The notes under the pieces: model-generated | What the model saw: only the letters and a program-made list of their open reading frames with translations | Database searches by the model: none | Told to the model about the DNA's origin: nothing | Assembly: GCF_000168975.1 (NCBI RefSeq) | Contig: NZ_AAUW01000008.1 | Location: forward strand, 1-64,000 | Direction of reading: 5' to 3' | From: Roseibium aggregatum IAM 12614 | GTDB lineage: Bacteria; Pseudomonadota; Alphaproteobacteria; Rhizobiales; Stappiaceae | DNA: 64,000 nucleotides | Program-made: the position numbers and the translations under genes | Shown: in pieces, positions 25,896 to 36,769 of the stretch | Layout of the letters: each line of letters starts with the position of its first letter | Numbering within the stretch: the stretch's first letter is position 1

Positions 25896-26618
25896 ATGAC
25901 TTCCAGACATATCGGCATCTTGCAGCCCGGACACGCTCCAGACGAACTGGCGGAGAAGCTGGGCGACTACGACACCTGTTTTCGGCAGTTGCTGGCAGAC
26001 CGAGGGTTTTCCTTCACGACCTTTGATGTCGAGGCAGGCGAGTTTCCGGAGGGGCCGAACGTGGCGGAGGCCTGGCTGATAACCGGGTCCCGCCACGGGG
26101 CCTATGAAGACCATGGCTGGCTTGCACCGCTGGAAGATCTCATCCGTGCCATTCACCAGAGTGAACGTCCGCTCATCGGTGTGTGTTTCGGGCATCAGAT
26201 CATCGCACAGGCCCTTGGCGGTCGGGTAGAGCGGTCAGAAAAAGGGTTCACTGCCGGGCCGCAAACCTATCGGGGGTTCGGCCACGAAACGCTGGTGCTC
26301 AACGCGTGGCATCAGGACCAGGTGACCATGGCCCCGAAAGGGTTTGAAGTGGTTGCGCGAAGTGAAGGCTGCCCGATAGCCGGGCTGCATCTGCCCGGCC
26401 GCATCCTGACCTGCCAGCCGCATCCGGAAATCAGTCCGGATTATCTTGGCGGAATCCTTGACCTGCGTGGATACGTGCTGAACGATACGCAGCGCGCTGA
26501 CCTGCCGAAACGGATCGATACCATGCCGCTTGATACGGGCAAGGCAGCTGATCTCTTCGCAAGGTTTCTGAAAGGCGAGGAGCTCGGCGCACTGATGGTG
26601 GATGCCGTTGAAGCTTGA
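25896..26618 (+). CDS. Class I glutamine amidotransferase-like protein
   Basis: The 240-residue protein has the nucleophile elbow GVCFGHQ with Cys97, and a His-x-Glu pair in CQPHPEIS that completes the triad. It resembles the stand-alone GMP-synthase-type GATases, often annotated as gamma-glutamyl hydrolase-like enzymes of polyamine or amino-acid catabolism. It could release ammonia from glutamine or hydrolyse a gamma-glutamyl amide; no synthase partner is adjacent. The ATG at 25896 begins MTSRHIGILQPGH, the family-typical first strand. Confidence 0.83.
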   Translation: MTSRHIGILQPGHAPDELAEKLGDYDTCFRQLLADRGFSFTTFDVEAGEFPEGPNVAEAWLITGSRHGAYEDHGWLAPLEDLIRAIHQSERPLIGVCFGHQIIAQALGGRVERSEKGFTAGPQTYRGFGHETLVLNAWHQDQVTMAPKGFEVVARSEGCPIAGLHLPGRILTCQPHPEISPDYLGGILDLRGYVLNDTQRADLPKRIDTMPLDTGKAADLFARFLKGEELGALMVDAVEA

Positions 26619-26785
26619 GCGTCATCGCAGGAAGGCGGAGCCGGTCACGATGCAATGAAGCGCATAAGTAGAAACTGCATTTCGATTAAAACATTAAATT
26701 GAATTCCCCCGGCTTGCGGGTGTTAAATGAAGGTGCGGATCGGCATTCGCGCGTCATTGCAGACACAGGCATTTTGAGGGGCATC

Positions 26786-27661
26786 ATGCGCAAGACCATT
26801 TCCACTGTCGACCGGACCGCCATCAGCGGATATCCGACCTATTGTGATGGTTATGCCCGGCCGGGCAATCTCGGTAACGGCTATGTTTCGGTGGTAAAGG
26901 TGGCCACGGGAACGGTCGAGAAAACGGACGATTTTCTTCTGGACGGTATTGTCGCCTACGACAGGGCAGAGGCGAACGACGCCTATATCGGCCAGATCAA
27001 CATGGAAACAGCGTCTTCCTTCTGCGGCATCGCCGGCAATGTCTGGGGCTATGATCTTGCCTACAACAGCGCGCTCGACAAGCTGAAGCCCATGTTCAGC
27101 GCAAAGCAATATGACGGGTCTGACTTGCCGGTCTACGACGCCGGTCCGCTGATCGATGCCGGCATCGCGTTGTTCGGAACGGAACCGCACCGGCGTTTTC
27201 CACCAGCCCCCGGCGCGCATGTGATCTGCGCCAACAAGAGCACCACAAATTTACGCCCGCGAGACCGGAAGCCGGATCCCGACAAGGGCGAGGCCTATGG
27301 GGTCTGGTGCTACATCGCTCTGTCGATTACGCGTGACCGCTACAACTCGGCGGATCTGTTTATCGAGGATGCGGGCACCTGGACGAAGAGCGACAATGAA
27401 GCCGAGCTGAAAGCGTTTCTGGAGGAGCATCAGAAATCCGTTGCGTGGAGCATCGTTGCCTGCGGCAAGGACCAGTCCGTGCTCTATGACCGGACCTTCA
27501 TGGCCTACGCCTATGTGATCATGAAGCCCGGGTTCGTCGGCACGGCGCTCACTGTCGCGCCCTATATCACGCTGGCCCAGCGGGCGGTTCCGGCCCCGGG
27601 TTTCAACGCGCTTTACGACCTGACCTTGAGCGACTGGGAGCATGCTGTCGGTCTTGCCTGA
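26786..27661 (+). CDS. hdcA: Pyruvoyl-dependent histidine decarboxylase proenzyme
   Basis: The 291-residue protein closely follows the known pyruvoyl-type histidine decarboxylase layout. It has GNLGNGYVSV near residue 29, then YIGQINMETASSFCG with the self-cleavage Ser77-Ser78, GNVWGYDL, a PAPGAHVICANK stretch, VEDAGTW in the form IEDAGTW, and TVAPYITL near the end. Serinolysis between the two serines would give a beta chain and an alpha chain with an N-terminal pyruvoyl group, which decarboxylates histidine to histamine. The Lactobacillus enzyme is 310 residues. GAGGGG precedes the ATG at 26786. The family is best known from Gram-positive bacteria, so its presence here is notable. No histidine/histamine exchanger is adjacent. 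Confidence 0.87.
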   Translation: MRKTISTVDRTAISGYPTYCDGYARPGNLGNGYVSVVKVATGTVEKTDDFLLDGIVAYDRAEANDAYIGQINMETASSFCGIAGNVWGYDLAYNSALDKLKPMFSAKQYDGSDLPVYDAGPLIDAGIALFGTEPHRRFPPAPGAHVICANKSTTNLRPRDRKPDPDKGEAYGVWCYIALSITRDRYNSADLFIEDAGTWTKSDNEAELKAFLEEHQKSVAWSIVACGKDQSVLYDRTFMAYAYVIMKPGFVGTALTVAPYITLAQRAVPAPGFNALYDLTLSDWEHAVGLA

Positions 27662-27709
27662 GCCGGGTCTGTCGACTGGTCAGAGGCTCAAGAGTTTTGT
27701 CCGAGAATG

Positions 27710-27742
27710 AAAAAGGCAATCGGCCGTCTCCGTCCGATTGCC
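27710..27742 (-). terminator. Rho-independent terminator between hdcA and DUF808
   Basis: GGCAATCGG and CCGATTGCC form a 9-bp stem around a 10-nt loop. On the minus strand it is followed by TTTTT, so it terminates the DUF808 transcript; it may also slow plus-strand transcription from hdcA. Confidence 0.88.
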
Positions 27743-27778
27743 TGACTTGTCTCGACCGAAATGGAAGTGTTGGCAGTA

Positions 27779-28753
27779 TCAGTGGCTCTTTGCTGCGGAT
27801 TTGCCTCTGACGAGCCGCCAGAGCGGCACGATCACCTTGGTGGTGATCGGGATCAGCACCATGCCGAAAGCGAGTCCGAAGATACCGTCCAGGGTCGCGG
27901 TGACTGCCCAGGTGACGAAGCCTTGAGTGACCTGGACTGCGTGAGCAACATTGTGGGCGATGTCATGGATTGTGTCGTAGATCACGCCGAAGCCCAGAAC
28001 ATCCATGCCATGAAGTACGATGGAACCGCCGACCCAAAGCATGGCAGCGGTGCCAACAATCATCAGCAGCTTCATGAAGCCGGGCATGGCTTTGACGATG
28101 GCGCGCCCGACGGCGCGGGTCGCGGACAGGCGGCCATAGCGCGTCAGCATCAGGCCGAAATCGTCCGCCTTCACCAGCAACGCGACCGAGCCATAGACGA
28201 CGGTGGTAATGCCGATGGCGACCAGTGCCAGCGCCGCGGCTTCCAGCCAGATGGTGCTCTCCGGAATCTCCGAGAGCGCGATCGTCATGATTTCAGCGGA
28301 CAGGATGAAATCTGTCTTGATGGCGCCTGACACCTTCTGCTCTTCCAGGTGCAGGGGATCGGGGACGAAACCTTCCGGTTCGTCCACGTCGTGATGGTGC
28401 GGCTTGAAGATGTGATAGATTTTTTCTGCGCCCTCGAAGCACAGATAGGCGCCCCCCAGCATCAAGAGGGGCGTGATAACGCCGGGCAGAAATTCGTTCA
28501 GGACAAGACCGGCGGGCAGCAGGAACAGCAGTTTGTTCTTGATCGAGCCTTTCGCGATGCGCCAGACAATCGGAATTTCGCGCGCGGGCGAAAACCCGGC
28601 GACATATTTCGGAGTGACAGCTGCGTCATCGATCACGGCCCCTGCCGCCTTCGCACCAGCCTTGGCCGCCTGGCCGATCACGTCATCCGCGGACGCTGCT
28701 GCAATCTTTGCAATCGCGGCAACGTCATCGAGAAGGGCAAGCAATCCGCTCAT
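27779..28753 (-). CDS. DUF808 family inner-membrane protein (YedI-like)
   Basis: The 324-residue protein starts MSGLLALLDDVAAIAKIAAAS, the DUF808 hallmark. It has several hydrophobic segments (about residues 75-105, 165-190, 230-255, 290-312) and the conserved phrase TDFILSAEIMTIAL. The family is widespread and uncharacterised, predicted to be an integral membrane protein. A GGAG ribosome site precedes the ATG. A decayed second copy lies at 50396-50810 in this window. Confidence 0.88.
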   Translation of the reverse strand: MSGLLALLDDVAAIAKIAAASADDVIGQAAKAGAKAAGAVIDDAAVTPKYVAGFSPAREIPIVWRIAKGSIKNKLLFLLPAGLVLNEFLPGVITPLLMLGGAYLCFEGAEKIYHIFKPHHHDVDEPEGFVPDPLHLEEQKVSGAIKTDFILSAEIMTIALSEIPESTIWLEAAALALVAIGITTVVYGSVALLVKADDFGLMLTRYGRLSATRAVGRAIVKAMPGFMKLLMIVGTAAMLWVGGSIVLHGMDVLGFGVIYDTIHDIAHNVAHAVQVTQGFVTWAVTATLDGIFGLAFGMVLIPITTKVIVPLWRLVRGKSAAKSH

Positions 28754-29353
28754 GGCAGCTCCAGGTCAGTGTCCGTCCGGAGAGGAACCTTACATGGTTT
28801 TGTGGCCGGTGCTGCCAGCTTTCGTTTTTTCCACAATACTGATGAGAAAGGGCGCCGCGTGGACCAGGAAGTGCGGCGCCATAGCCCCGAGATCGGCCTT
28901 CAGCGGAGAAAGCGGTGAGATGGCTATACGGGGTGCGGGCAGCGCCAGGAGCGCTGGTCTCAGGCATGACGCCTGCCTTGTCCTCGCGCGCGTTCTTGAG
29001 AAACCTGACCGGTCTTCACTGGCGCATTCCGCTTGGCGTTGCCGTTCGTCGAGAGTGGGGACGAGTGCCGCGGCTGCAGGGCTTCCGTTGAACTGATCGC
29101 GAGCTGTCAGGCGCCGTCGCAAAGAGGTCAACACTGTTGAGTTTGTTGCTGCCGAATTCTCATCGAAACCCGCTTCCCTGGTATGACAAATAGGGGGAAT
29201 AGGCGCCAATTCAGCGCAACTTGCTTTTGTTGAAGGCGAAAATTAGTAATATTATCAATCAGCAAGACGCTGAATAAAATGGAGAAAATTGAAAGAATTA
29301 TTAAAGTGACGTTACGGCGTTGACACTGGTTAATTCTCTCAGTAGGTATTTCT
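28754..29353. other. 600-bp stretch without a convincing gene
   Basis: The left part (28754-29180) has ordinary GC content and only weak open frames on either strand; one minus-strand frame (28790-29209) has no domain or ribosome site I trust. The right part (29180-29353) is AT-rich and probably contains the promoter of the FCD regulator. It includes a TTGACA hexamer near 29319 without a convincing -10 element. No RNA gene or repeat was seen. Confidence 0.5.
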
Positions 29354-29390
29354 TGGTCCAACAAATAGATTGCATTGGTCGGTCGGACGA
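29354..29390 (+). promoter_or_regulatory. Candidate GntR/FadR-subfamily operators upstream of the FCD regulator
   Basis: TGGTCCAACAA at 29354-29364 matches the FadR-subfamily pattern TnGTnnnACnA exactly. CGGTCGGACGA at 29380-29390 matches all but the first base. They lie 18-55 bp before the regulator start and suggest autoregulation, perhaps with control of the transporter downstream. Confidence 0.5.
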
Positions 29391-29408
29391 CGCACTCAGG
29401 AACAGGTG

Positions 29409-30137
29409 ATGGAAGTGGAAACGGGTGGATCCTTGATGCGGTCGGGTCAGGCGGGTGAATCCGCGGTAGATGCTGTCGTGCAGCAGATCCGCGACCTGAT
29501 CGCGAGTTCCAGGTTGAAGGTGGGCGATAGCCTTCCGACCGAGCGGGAACTCTGCGCCCAGTTCAACGCCAGCCGGAACACCGTGCGCGAGGCGATGCGT
29601 ATCCTGAAGGCCTACGGGCTTGTGGATGTGCGCCCGAAAATCGGTGCCACCATCATCGACAACCGCATGTCACGCGCCTTCGAACTGTTCTCCTTCAACA
29701 CGATGGAGCTCTCCCGCAAGTCCTTCAGCGACGTGCAGGCGCTGCGCGGTCTCCTGGAGGTCGGCTCGGCCGAAATACTGGTCGACAAGGTCAACCGGAG
29801 CGATCTGAACGAGCTCAACGATATCAATGCGGAACTGGCGGCCAACCACGACCTGAACGAGGCTTCCGAGATCGACTACGCCTTTCACGTTCGCCTGGTG
29901 TCGATCCTGGACAACGCAGCCATTCTGGATGTCTACGCGGTCATGAAGCCGGTGATCCTGCGGATCATGCAGAAGGGCAAGACCCGCAGAACCTTCATGA
30001 CCGAAACCTTCAGCGAGCATCAGGGTGTGATCGATGCGCTCGCGGCCCGCGACAGGCTGGCCTTTCAGTACCGGTTGCGCACGCATCTGATGTTCGGCGC
30101 GCGCCACTTCAGTCAGGAGATGGAAGCAACGGCCTGA
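29409..30137 (+). CDS. GntR-family regulator with FCD effector domain
   Basis: The 242-residue protein has an N-terminal winged helix (DLIASSRLKVGDSLPTERELCAQFNASRNTVREAMRIL, about residues 30-70). A helical FCD domain follows, with Asp/His metal-ligand positions (e.g. EIDYAFHVRLVSI and SEHQGVIDAL). FCD regulators usually repress catabolic operons and release DNA on binding a sugar acid or other organic acid. It lies 97 bp upstream of a complete sugar-type ABC importer on the same strand, the likely target. The ATG at 29409 has AGGAACAGG before it; an earlier ATG at 29370 overlaps the predicted operators and is less likely. Confidence 0.87.
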   Translation: MEVETGGSLMRSGQAGESAVDAVVQQIRDLIASSRLKVGDSLPTERELCAQFNASRNTVREAMRILKAYGLVDVRPKIGATIIDNRMSRAFELFSFNTMELSRKSFSDVQALRGLLEVGSAEILVDKVNRSDLNELNDINAELAANHDLNEASEIDYAFHVRLVSILDNAAILDVYAVMKPVILRIMQKGKTRRTFMTETFSEHQGVIDALAARDRLAFQYRLRTHLMFGARHFSQEMEATA

Positions 30138-30234
30138 CAGGCTGGCCGGTGGAGCAGAAGACAACAAGCGGTGGCTGGGGGCGTCGACCAGCCAAGAGGA
30201 GCCGCGACTTGACGCAAGTACGGGAGGAAGTGCG

Positions 30235-31383
30235 ATGAATAAGAAGTTGAAATTGACGACTGCGCTGACGATGGCACTGCCGGCGTTTGTTCTGTCCACG
30301 GCCATGGCTCTTGCGGGCCCAGCCGAAGTGTCCGGACCCGGTGTGAACCCTGAGTGTTTCGCGCCCTGGTCAGCAGACACCAAATTCTTCAAATGGGATG
30401 CAAAACCTGGTCCGTACCGGATTGCCGTCGTCAACGGCTTCGTCGGTAATACCTGGCGCATTCAGATGATCAAGACCGCAAAGGCCTTTGCCGAGGATCC
30501 GTCGCTGAAGGAGAAGATCTCGGAGTTCAAGGTCGTCTCGACAGGCACGGACGCGCCGGCCCAGTTGGGTGCCATTGAGGATTTTATCAACCAGGGTTAT
30601 GACGCGATTGTCACCATTGCCGTGTCGCCCGATGGTTTTGACCGGGTCATTCGCCTGGCCGACAAGAACAACGTCGTCATCGTTCCGTTCGACAACGTGC
30701 TCGACACCGACAAGGTCATGCAGGTCAATGAGGACCAGCTCAAGATGGGCCGCATGTGGGCGGAGTTTACCGTCAACGAACTGAAGAAAAAGGGTGTGAC
30801 TTCCGGCAAGATACTCGAGGTGCGCGGGCTGCCGGGCAACTCCGTGGATCGTGACCGCTCCATCGGCATCAACGAGGTTCTGGATGCTTCGGGCGGAGAC
30901 TGGGAAGTGGTGCAGGTCGTCGGTAACTGGGATGATGGCACCACCCAGAAAGTGGTTGCCGATGCGATTGCCGTTCATGGCGAGTTTGTCGCCGTTGTCG
31001 GGCAGGGCGGTTCCAACGGCGTCGTCCAGGCGCTGAAGGATGCCAATCACCCGTGGGTTCCGGTGGCCGGGGAATCGGAAAATGGTTTCCGCAAGGCGAT
31101 TGCCGAATATTCCGACGACGGACTGAAGGGCATTTCCATCGGCCAGTCACCGGGTCTCGTCGCCATTGCAATGAAGGCGGCGGTCTCCGCGCTGGAAGGC
31201 AATGTCATGCCGCAGCTCATCTCCGTTCCGCTGCCGGTCGCGACATACGACCAGCTGGAAGACGGCAAGAACTACTGGTCGGACCTTCCGGACAACTTCT
31301 TCACCGTCAACGAGTTCCCGCCCTGCGGCGTCAACATTTCCGGTCCGGAAATCATGTCGCAAACCGAAGAAGACGTGAAGTAA
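30235..31383 (+). CDS. Sugar ABC transporter periplasmic substrate-binding protein
   Basis: The 382-residue protein has a signal peptide (about residues 1-27, ending ALAG) and a type-1 periplasmic binding fold related to ribose/rhizopine binders (e.g. GYDAIVTIAVSPDGFDRVI, VVIVPFDN, GNSVDRDRSIGINEVL, VAVVGQGGSNGVVQAL). It captures the ligand for the ATPase and two permeases that follow. The ligand is not predictable; the cluster type handles pentoses, polyols or related compounds. GGAGG lies before the ATG. A perfect 12-bp hairpin after the stop probably raises its expression relative to the membrane parts. Confidence 0.88.
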   Translation: MNKKLKLTTALTMALPAFVLSTAMALAGPAEVSGPGVNPECFAPWSADTKFFKWDAKPGPYRIAVVNGFVGNTWRIQMIKTAKAFAEDPSLKEKISEFKVVSTGTDAPAQLGAIEDFINQGYDAIVTIAVSPDGFDRVIRLADKNNVVIVPFDNVLDTDKVMQVNEDQLKMGRMWAEFTVNELKKKGVTSGKILEVRGLPGNSVDRDRSIGINEVLDASGGDWEVVQVVGNWDDGTTQKVVADAIAVHGEFVAVVGQGGSNGVVQALKDANHPWVPVAGESENGFRKAIAEYSDDGLKGISIGQSPGLVAIAMKAAVSALEGNVMPQLISVPLPVATYDQLEDGKNYWSDLPDNFFTVNEFPPCGVNISGPEIMSQTEEDVK

Positions 31384-31401
31384 CCCGCAAGAGCCAACAG
31401 A

Positions 31402-31430
31402 ACCGGTCCCGGGCACGCCCCGGGACCGGT
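31402..31430 (+). terminator. Intercistronic stem-loop after the binding-protein gene
   Basis: ACCGGTCCCGGG and CCCGGGACCGGT form a perfect 12-bp stem with loop CACGC, 18 bp after the stop. No T-run follows, so it more likely blocks 3' exonucleases and gives partial attenuation than full termination. Confidence 0.7.
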
Positions 31431-31474
31431 CCGAAAACCATGGACCGGGCTCAAAGCAGGGTGAGCGCACGCGC

Positions 31475-32998
31475 ATGACTGAAGCGATTGTTGAATATCG
31501 GGGCGTTTCCAAATACTTCGCCGGGATCCGTGCCCTGGAAGGGGTCGATTTCAAGTGCCGGCCCGGTTCCGTGCATGCGATCCTGGGCGAAAACGGCGCC
31601 GGCAAATCCACACTCATCAAGATCATGGCCGGCGTGCTGCAACCCGATGCCGGCACGCTTCTGATGGAAGGCAAAGAGGTTTCCTTTGCCGGGCCGCAGG
31701 CCGCGGTCAATGCCGGGATCGTCTGCATGTTCCAGGAACTGTCGCTCATTCCGGATCTGTCGGTCGCGGACAATATTTCCATTTCCAGCCCGCCGCGTCG
31801 TTTCGGACTGATCGACCGGCGGGCGCAGGTCAGCCGCGCCGAAGAACTGCTTGCCCGCGTGCGCTGCGAGGATGTCGATCCGAACGCGCTGGTGCGCGAA
31901 TTGTCCCTGTCCCGACGGCAGATGGTCGAGATCGCCAAGGCGCTCGGGCGGAACCCCAAGGTGCTTATTCTCGATGAGGCGACATCGGCCCTGACGGCAC
32001 GGGATGTGCGCACCGTTTACGGTCTTCTGGGCGAGTTGAAGGACGCCGGGGTTGCGAGCCTCTTCATTTCCCACCGGATGCATGAAGTCGAGGCGTTGTG
32101 CGACACGCTCTCGGTGTTTCGAAACGGCCGGCACATCGAAACCTTCCAGAAGGGAGAGAAGTCCGAACGGGAGATCGTGCGCCTGATGATCGGCCGGGAT
32201 GTCGACGCTCAGTTTCCGCCGAAACCGGACCGGACAGGGGAGGCGTCAACAACCGAGCCGATCCTGGAGGTGACAGGACTGAAGTGGGGGAACCGGCTGA
32301 ACGGCATAGATCTTTCCCTGAGGCGCGGCGAAATCGTCGGGCTTGGCGGACTGGACGGGCAAGGTCAGAAGGAACTGCTGCTGGCTCTTTTCGGTGTGCT
32401 GAAGGATGTCGAGGGCGATGTGCTCATCGGCGGGCAAAAGGGATTGCCATCCTCGCCGGCCACGGCAAAAAACGCTGCAACCCGCATGGCTCTGGTTCCC
32501 GAAGACCGCAAGACGGAGGGGCTCATGCTGGACATGTCGATTGCCGACAATCTGCTTGTCTCCAGCTTCGGGAAGATTTCCAGGGGTCCGTTCATCGATC
32601 CGGGCAGGGCGGCGGCCGAGATCCGCAAAGGCATCGCGAAACTGCAGATCAAGATCGGCTCCGCCGATGACCCGGTCATGACACTGTCAGGCGGCAACCA
32701 GCAGAAGGTGGTGCTTGCCAAGTGGCTGATGATCGATCCCGACATCATCCTGCTGAATGATCCGACCCGGGGCATCGATGTCGGCACCAAGCAGGAGATC
32801 TACCGGCTCATGCGCGAGCTTGCGAATGAGGGCAAGGCCATACTGTTTTATTCTTCCGACTATGCGGAACTGATCGGCTGTTGCGACCGGGTCTCCGTTC
32901 TGTACGGCGGCCAGGTCGTCAGCGAGCAGTCAGGCGACGGGATAACCGAGGAAAGCCTTGTCGCAGCCTCTCTCAACATCGGCGTAGAGGCAGCATGA
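31475..32998 (+). CDS. Sugar ABC transporter ATP-binding protein (two ABC domains)
   Basis: The 507-residue protein is of the MglA/RbsA type. The first domain has Walker A GENGAGKST, signature LSLSRRQMVEIAKAL and LILDEATSAL. The second has the usual degenerate Walker A region (GLGGLDGQGQKELLLALFG) and signature LSGGNQQKVVLAKWL with NDPTRGIDVG. It powers uptake through the two permeases. Its TGA overlaps the first permease start by 4 bp (ATGA), indicating translational coupling. Confidence 0.93.
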   Translation: MTEAIVEYRGVSKYFAGIRALEGVDFKCRPGSVHAILGENGAGKSTLIKIMAGVLQPDAGTLLMEGKEVSFAGPQAAVNAGIVCMFQELSLIPDLSVADNISISSPPRRFGLIDRRAQVSRAEELLARVRCEDVDPNALVRELSLSRRQMVEIAKALGRNPKVLILDEATSALTARDVRTVYGLLGELKDAGVASLFISHRMHEVEALCDTLSVFRNGRHIETFQKGEKSEREIVRLMIGRDVDAQFPPKPDRTGEASTTEPILEVTGLKWGNRLNGIDLSLRRGEIVGLGGLDGQGQKELLLALFGVLKDVEGDVLIGGQKGLPSSPATAKNAATRMALVPEDRKTEGLMLDMSIADNLLVSSFGKISRGPFIDPGRAAAEIRKGIAKLQIKIGSADDPVMTLSGGNQQKVVLAKWLMIDPDIILLNDPTRGIDVGTKQEIYRLMRELANEGKAILFYSSDYAELIGCCDRVSVLYGGQVVSEQSGDGITEESLVAASLNIGVEAA

Positions 32999-34056
32999 AA
33001 CAGAGTTCGACACGGTCCTCAGACCTGAAGCGCTGGTTGTCTCAGAATACCGGATTTGCCGCCGCGCTGTTGCTGTTTGCGATCCTTTTCCTGACCTACA
33101 ACGTACTGCATCCGCGCGGTTTCTCCTCGGCGGTTGCCATTCAGAACGCCAATGAGACAGTCGCCATCGCCTTTGTTGCCATGGCCCAGACCCTGCCTGT
33201 GCTCATCGGTGGGCTGGATCTTTCCGTCGGTGCCGTGATGACACTGACCAATTGCGTTGCCTCGGAGCTGTTGACGGGGTCGCCGCTGCAAATTCTTCTG
33301 GGCGCGGTCCTGACGTTGCTCACCGGAACGCTGTTCGGTTTCATGAATGGCTGCATCGTCGTCTACGGACGCATTCAGCCGATCATCGCCACCCTGGCAA
33401 CAGGAGCGGTCGCCATCGGACTGGCCCTGCTGATCCGGCCGAAGCCGGGCGGCAATGTCGATGATGATCTGAGCTGGGCGCTGACCAACTCCGTCTGGGA
33501 TCTTGCCGATACCTATGGCTTTGCGGATGGGGGAGAGGCCTGGTGGCTGCGGCCCTTTGCCGACATCCCGGTGCCCTTCCTTCTGGTCGTTGTTGTGGCG
33601 GTCATCGTGTGGGTGCCATTCCGCCGCTCTGTCACGGGACGAACCGTTTATGCCATCGGCTCTGCGGAAGGCGCGGCCTATATGTCCGGACTGCCCATCC
33701 AGCGTGCTAAGATCACCGCCTTCACACTTGCCGGATTTCTGGCAGCCTGCGGCGGCCTCTACCTTGCCATCCAGACCTCATCTGGCAATGCGGATGTGCA
33801 GCAGGCGGGCGCCTATACGCTGAACTCCATCGCAGCGGTGGTGCTTGGTGGCACATCGCTGCTTGGCGGAACCGGCGGGGCCATTGCCAGCCTTGTCGGC
33901 GCGATGATCCTCAGGGTCATCTCCTTCTACTTCCGCATCCTCGATATAGACCCGCTGTTGCAGCCCTTGATCGAGGGGCTCGTATTGCTGACGGCCGTTT
34001 CCTTCGGGGCGTTCCGCACGCTACGGGTCAAAAACCAGCTCGACTTGTTCAGGTAG
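32995..34056 (+). CDS. Sugar ABC transporter permease (RbsC-like), first of two
   Basis: The 353-residue membrane protein has about 8-10 helices and the conserved RbsC-family phrases GGLDLSVGAVMTL, NGCIVVYGRIQPIIATLAT and GSAEGAAYMSGLPIQRAK. The start overlaps the ATPase gene (ATGA); a longer frame upstream is antisense-like and was ignored. With the next gene it should form a heterodimeric translocation pore. Confidence 0.92.
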   Translation: MKQSSTRSSDLKRWLSQNTGFAAALLLFAILFLTYNVLHPRGFSSAVAIQNANETVAIAFVAMAQTLPVLIGGLDLSVGAVMTLTNCVASELLTGSPLQILLGAVLTLLTGTLFGFMNGCIVVYGRIQPIIATLATGAVAIGLALLIRPKPGGNVDDDLSWALTNSVWDLADTYGFADGGEAWWLRPFADIPVPFLLVVVVAVIVWVPFRRSVTGRTVYAIGSAEGAAYMSGLPIQRAKITAFTLAGFLAACGGLYLAIQTSSGNADVQQAGAYTLNSIAAVVLGGTSLLGGTGGAIASLVGAMILRVISFYFRILDIDPLLQPLIEGLVLLTAVSFGAFRTLRVKNQLDLFR

Positions 34057-34062
34057 CCAGGC

Positions 34063-35013
34063 ATGCAGATTTCCCTTTCCAAAGAAAACCGGCCGATTGT
34101 CGTTGCCTCCCTGTTCGTGGGCGTCATCCTGATTGCCGGGACCGCCTACACGCTGTCGACAACAGGCACGGCTCCGCTGCTATCGGTCAACTATCTGCTG
34201 CAGCAGCTCCAGACGGGTTCCTTCTTGGGGATCTGCGCGGCCGGAATGATGATGGTCATACTGCTGGGCCATATCGACCTGTCCATTCCCTGGACATTGA
34301 CCGCAGCTGCCATGACGGCGACTGCAGTTGGCGGAGACCTCGCCATTCCGACTGCCCTCGGCGTCGGTGTTTGTGTCGGTCTCCTCAACGGTATCGGTGT
34401 CGCCTGGCTGCGCATCCCCTCGATGATCTTCACCCTTGGTGTCGACACCGTGCTGCGTGGATTGATGGTTGCCCAGACGGGTGGGTTCGCACCTCAAGAC
34501 AGGGCGACGCCGGTCATGCTGTTTCTTGCCAAGGACAGGATCTTCGGCATTCCAGCCGCCATTCTCGTCTGGGCGGCGGTTTCAATCGTGATTGCTACGC
34601 TGCTGACCCGGACAGGCTTCGGCAAGTCACTGTATGCCACCGGCTCACGGGAGGGGGCGGCCTATCTCTCAGGGATACGCACACGTTGGGTCATCATCGG
34701 AGCCTTTGTCATATCCGGTGTCTGCGCCGCGATCGCCGGTGTGCTTCTGACCGGTTATTCCGCCAAGGCCTACCAGGGCATGGGCAACGCGTTCCTGCTG
34801 CCGGCGATTGCCGCGGTCGTTCTCGGCGGTACGCATATTCTGGGCGGCAAGGGCCGATATGTCGGCACGCTTGTGGGTGTCATTCTGATCGTGCTTCTCA
34901 ATTCCGTTCTGTCGATCATGCAGATGCCGGAAGCAGGCCGGCAGATCATATATGGTGCGGTGATCATCGGCATGCTGTTGGTCTATGGCCGCAATCAACG
35001 CGTCACGTCCTGA
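34063..35013 (+). CDS. Sugar ABC transporter permease (RbsC-like), second of two
   Basis: The 316-residue membrane protein of the same family contains GHIDLSIPWTLTAAAM, NGIGVAWLRIPSMIFTLG, GSREGAAYLSGIRTR and VVLGGTHILGGKGR. It follows the first permease by 6 bp and closes the operon. Having two different permeases with one double ATPase is typical of the CUT2 subset used for less common sugars. Confidence 0.92.
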   Translation: MQISLSKENRPIVVASLFVGVILIAGTAYTLSTTGTAPLLSVNYLLQQLQTGSFLGICAAGMMMVILLGHIDLSIPWTLTAAAMTATAVGGDLAIPTALGVGVCVGLLNGIGVAWLRIPSMIFTLGVDTVLRGLMVAQTGGFAPQDRATPVMLFLAKDRIFGIPAAILVWAAVSIVIATLLTRTGFGKSLYATGSREGAAYLSGIRTRWVIIGAFVISGVCAAIAGVLLTGYSAKAYQGMGNAFLLPAIAAVVLGGTHILGGKGRYVGTLVGVILIVLLNSVLSIMQMPEAGRQIIYGAVIIGMLLVYGRNQRVTS

Positions 35014-35086
35014 AGATGGCTTGCGTCGCCCTTTCGGGTTTTTACGGGAACGGTTTCCGGCAGTAACGCTTTCCTACTGGGCCGCC

Positions 35087-36765
<1,679 letters not shown>

Positions 36766-36769
<4 letters not shown>

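Noticed and set aside
28790-29209. 139-codon minus-strand frame
   Set aside because: No ribosome site, family or composition typical of a protein; kept only as a remark on the intergenic stretch.
35014-35086. Terminator after the sugar importer operon
   Set aside because: CCC-TTTC-GGG followed by TTTTT near 35030 has only a 3-bp stem, too weak to call.
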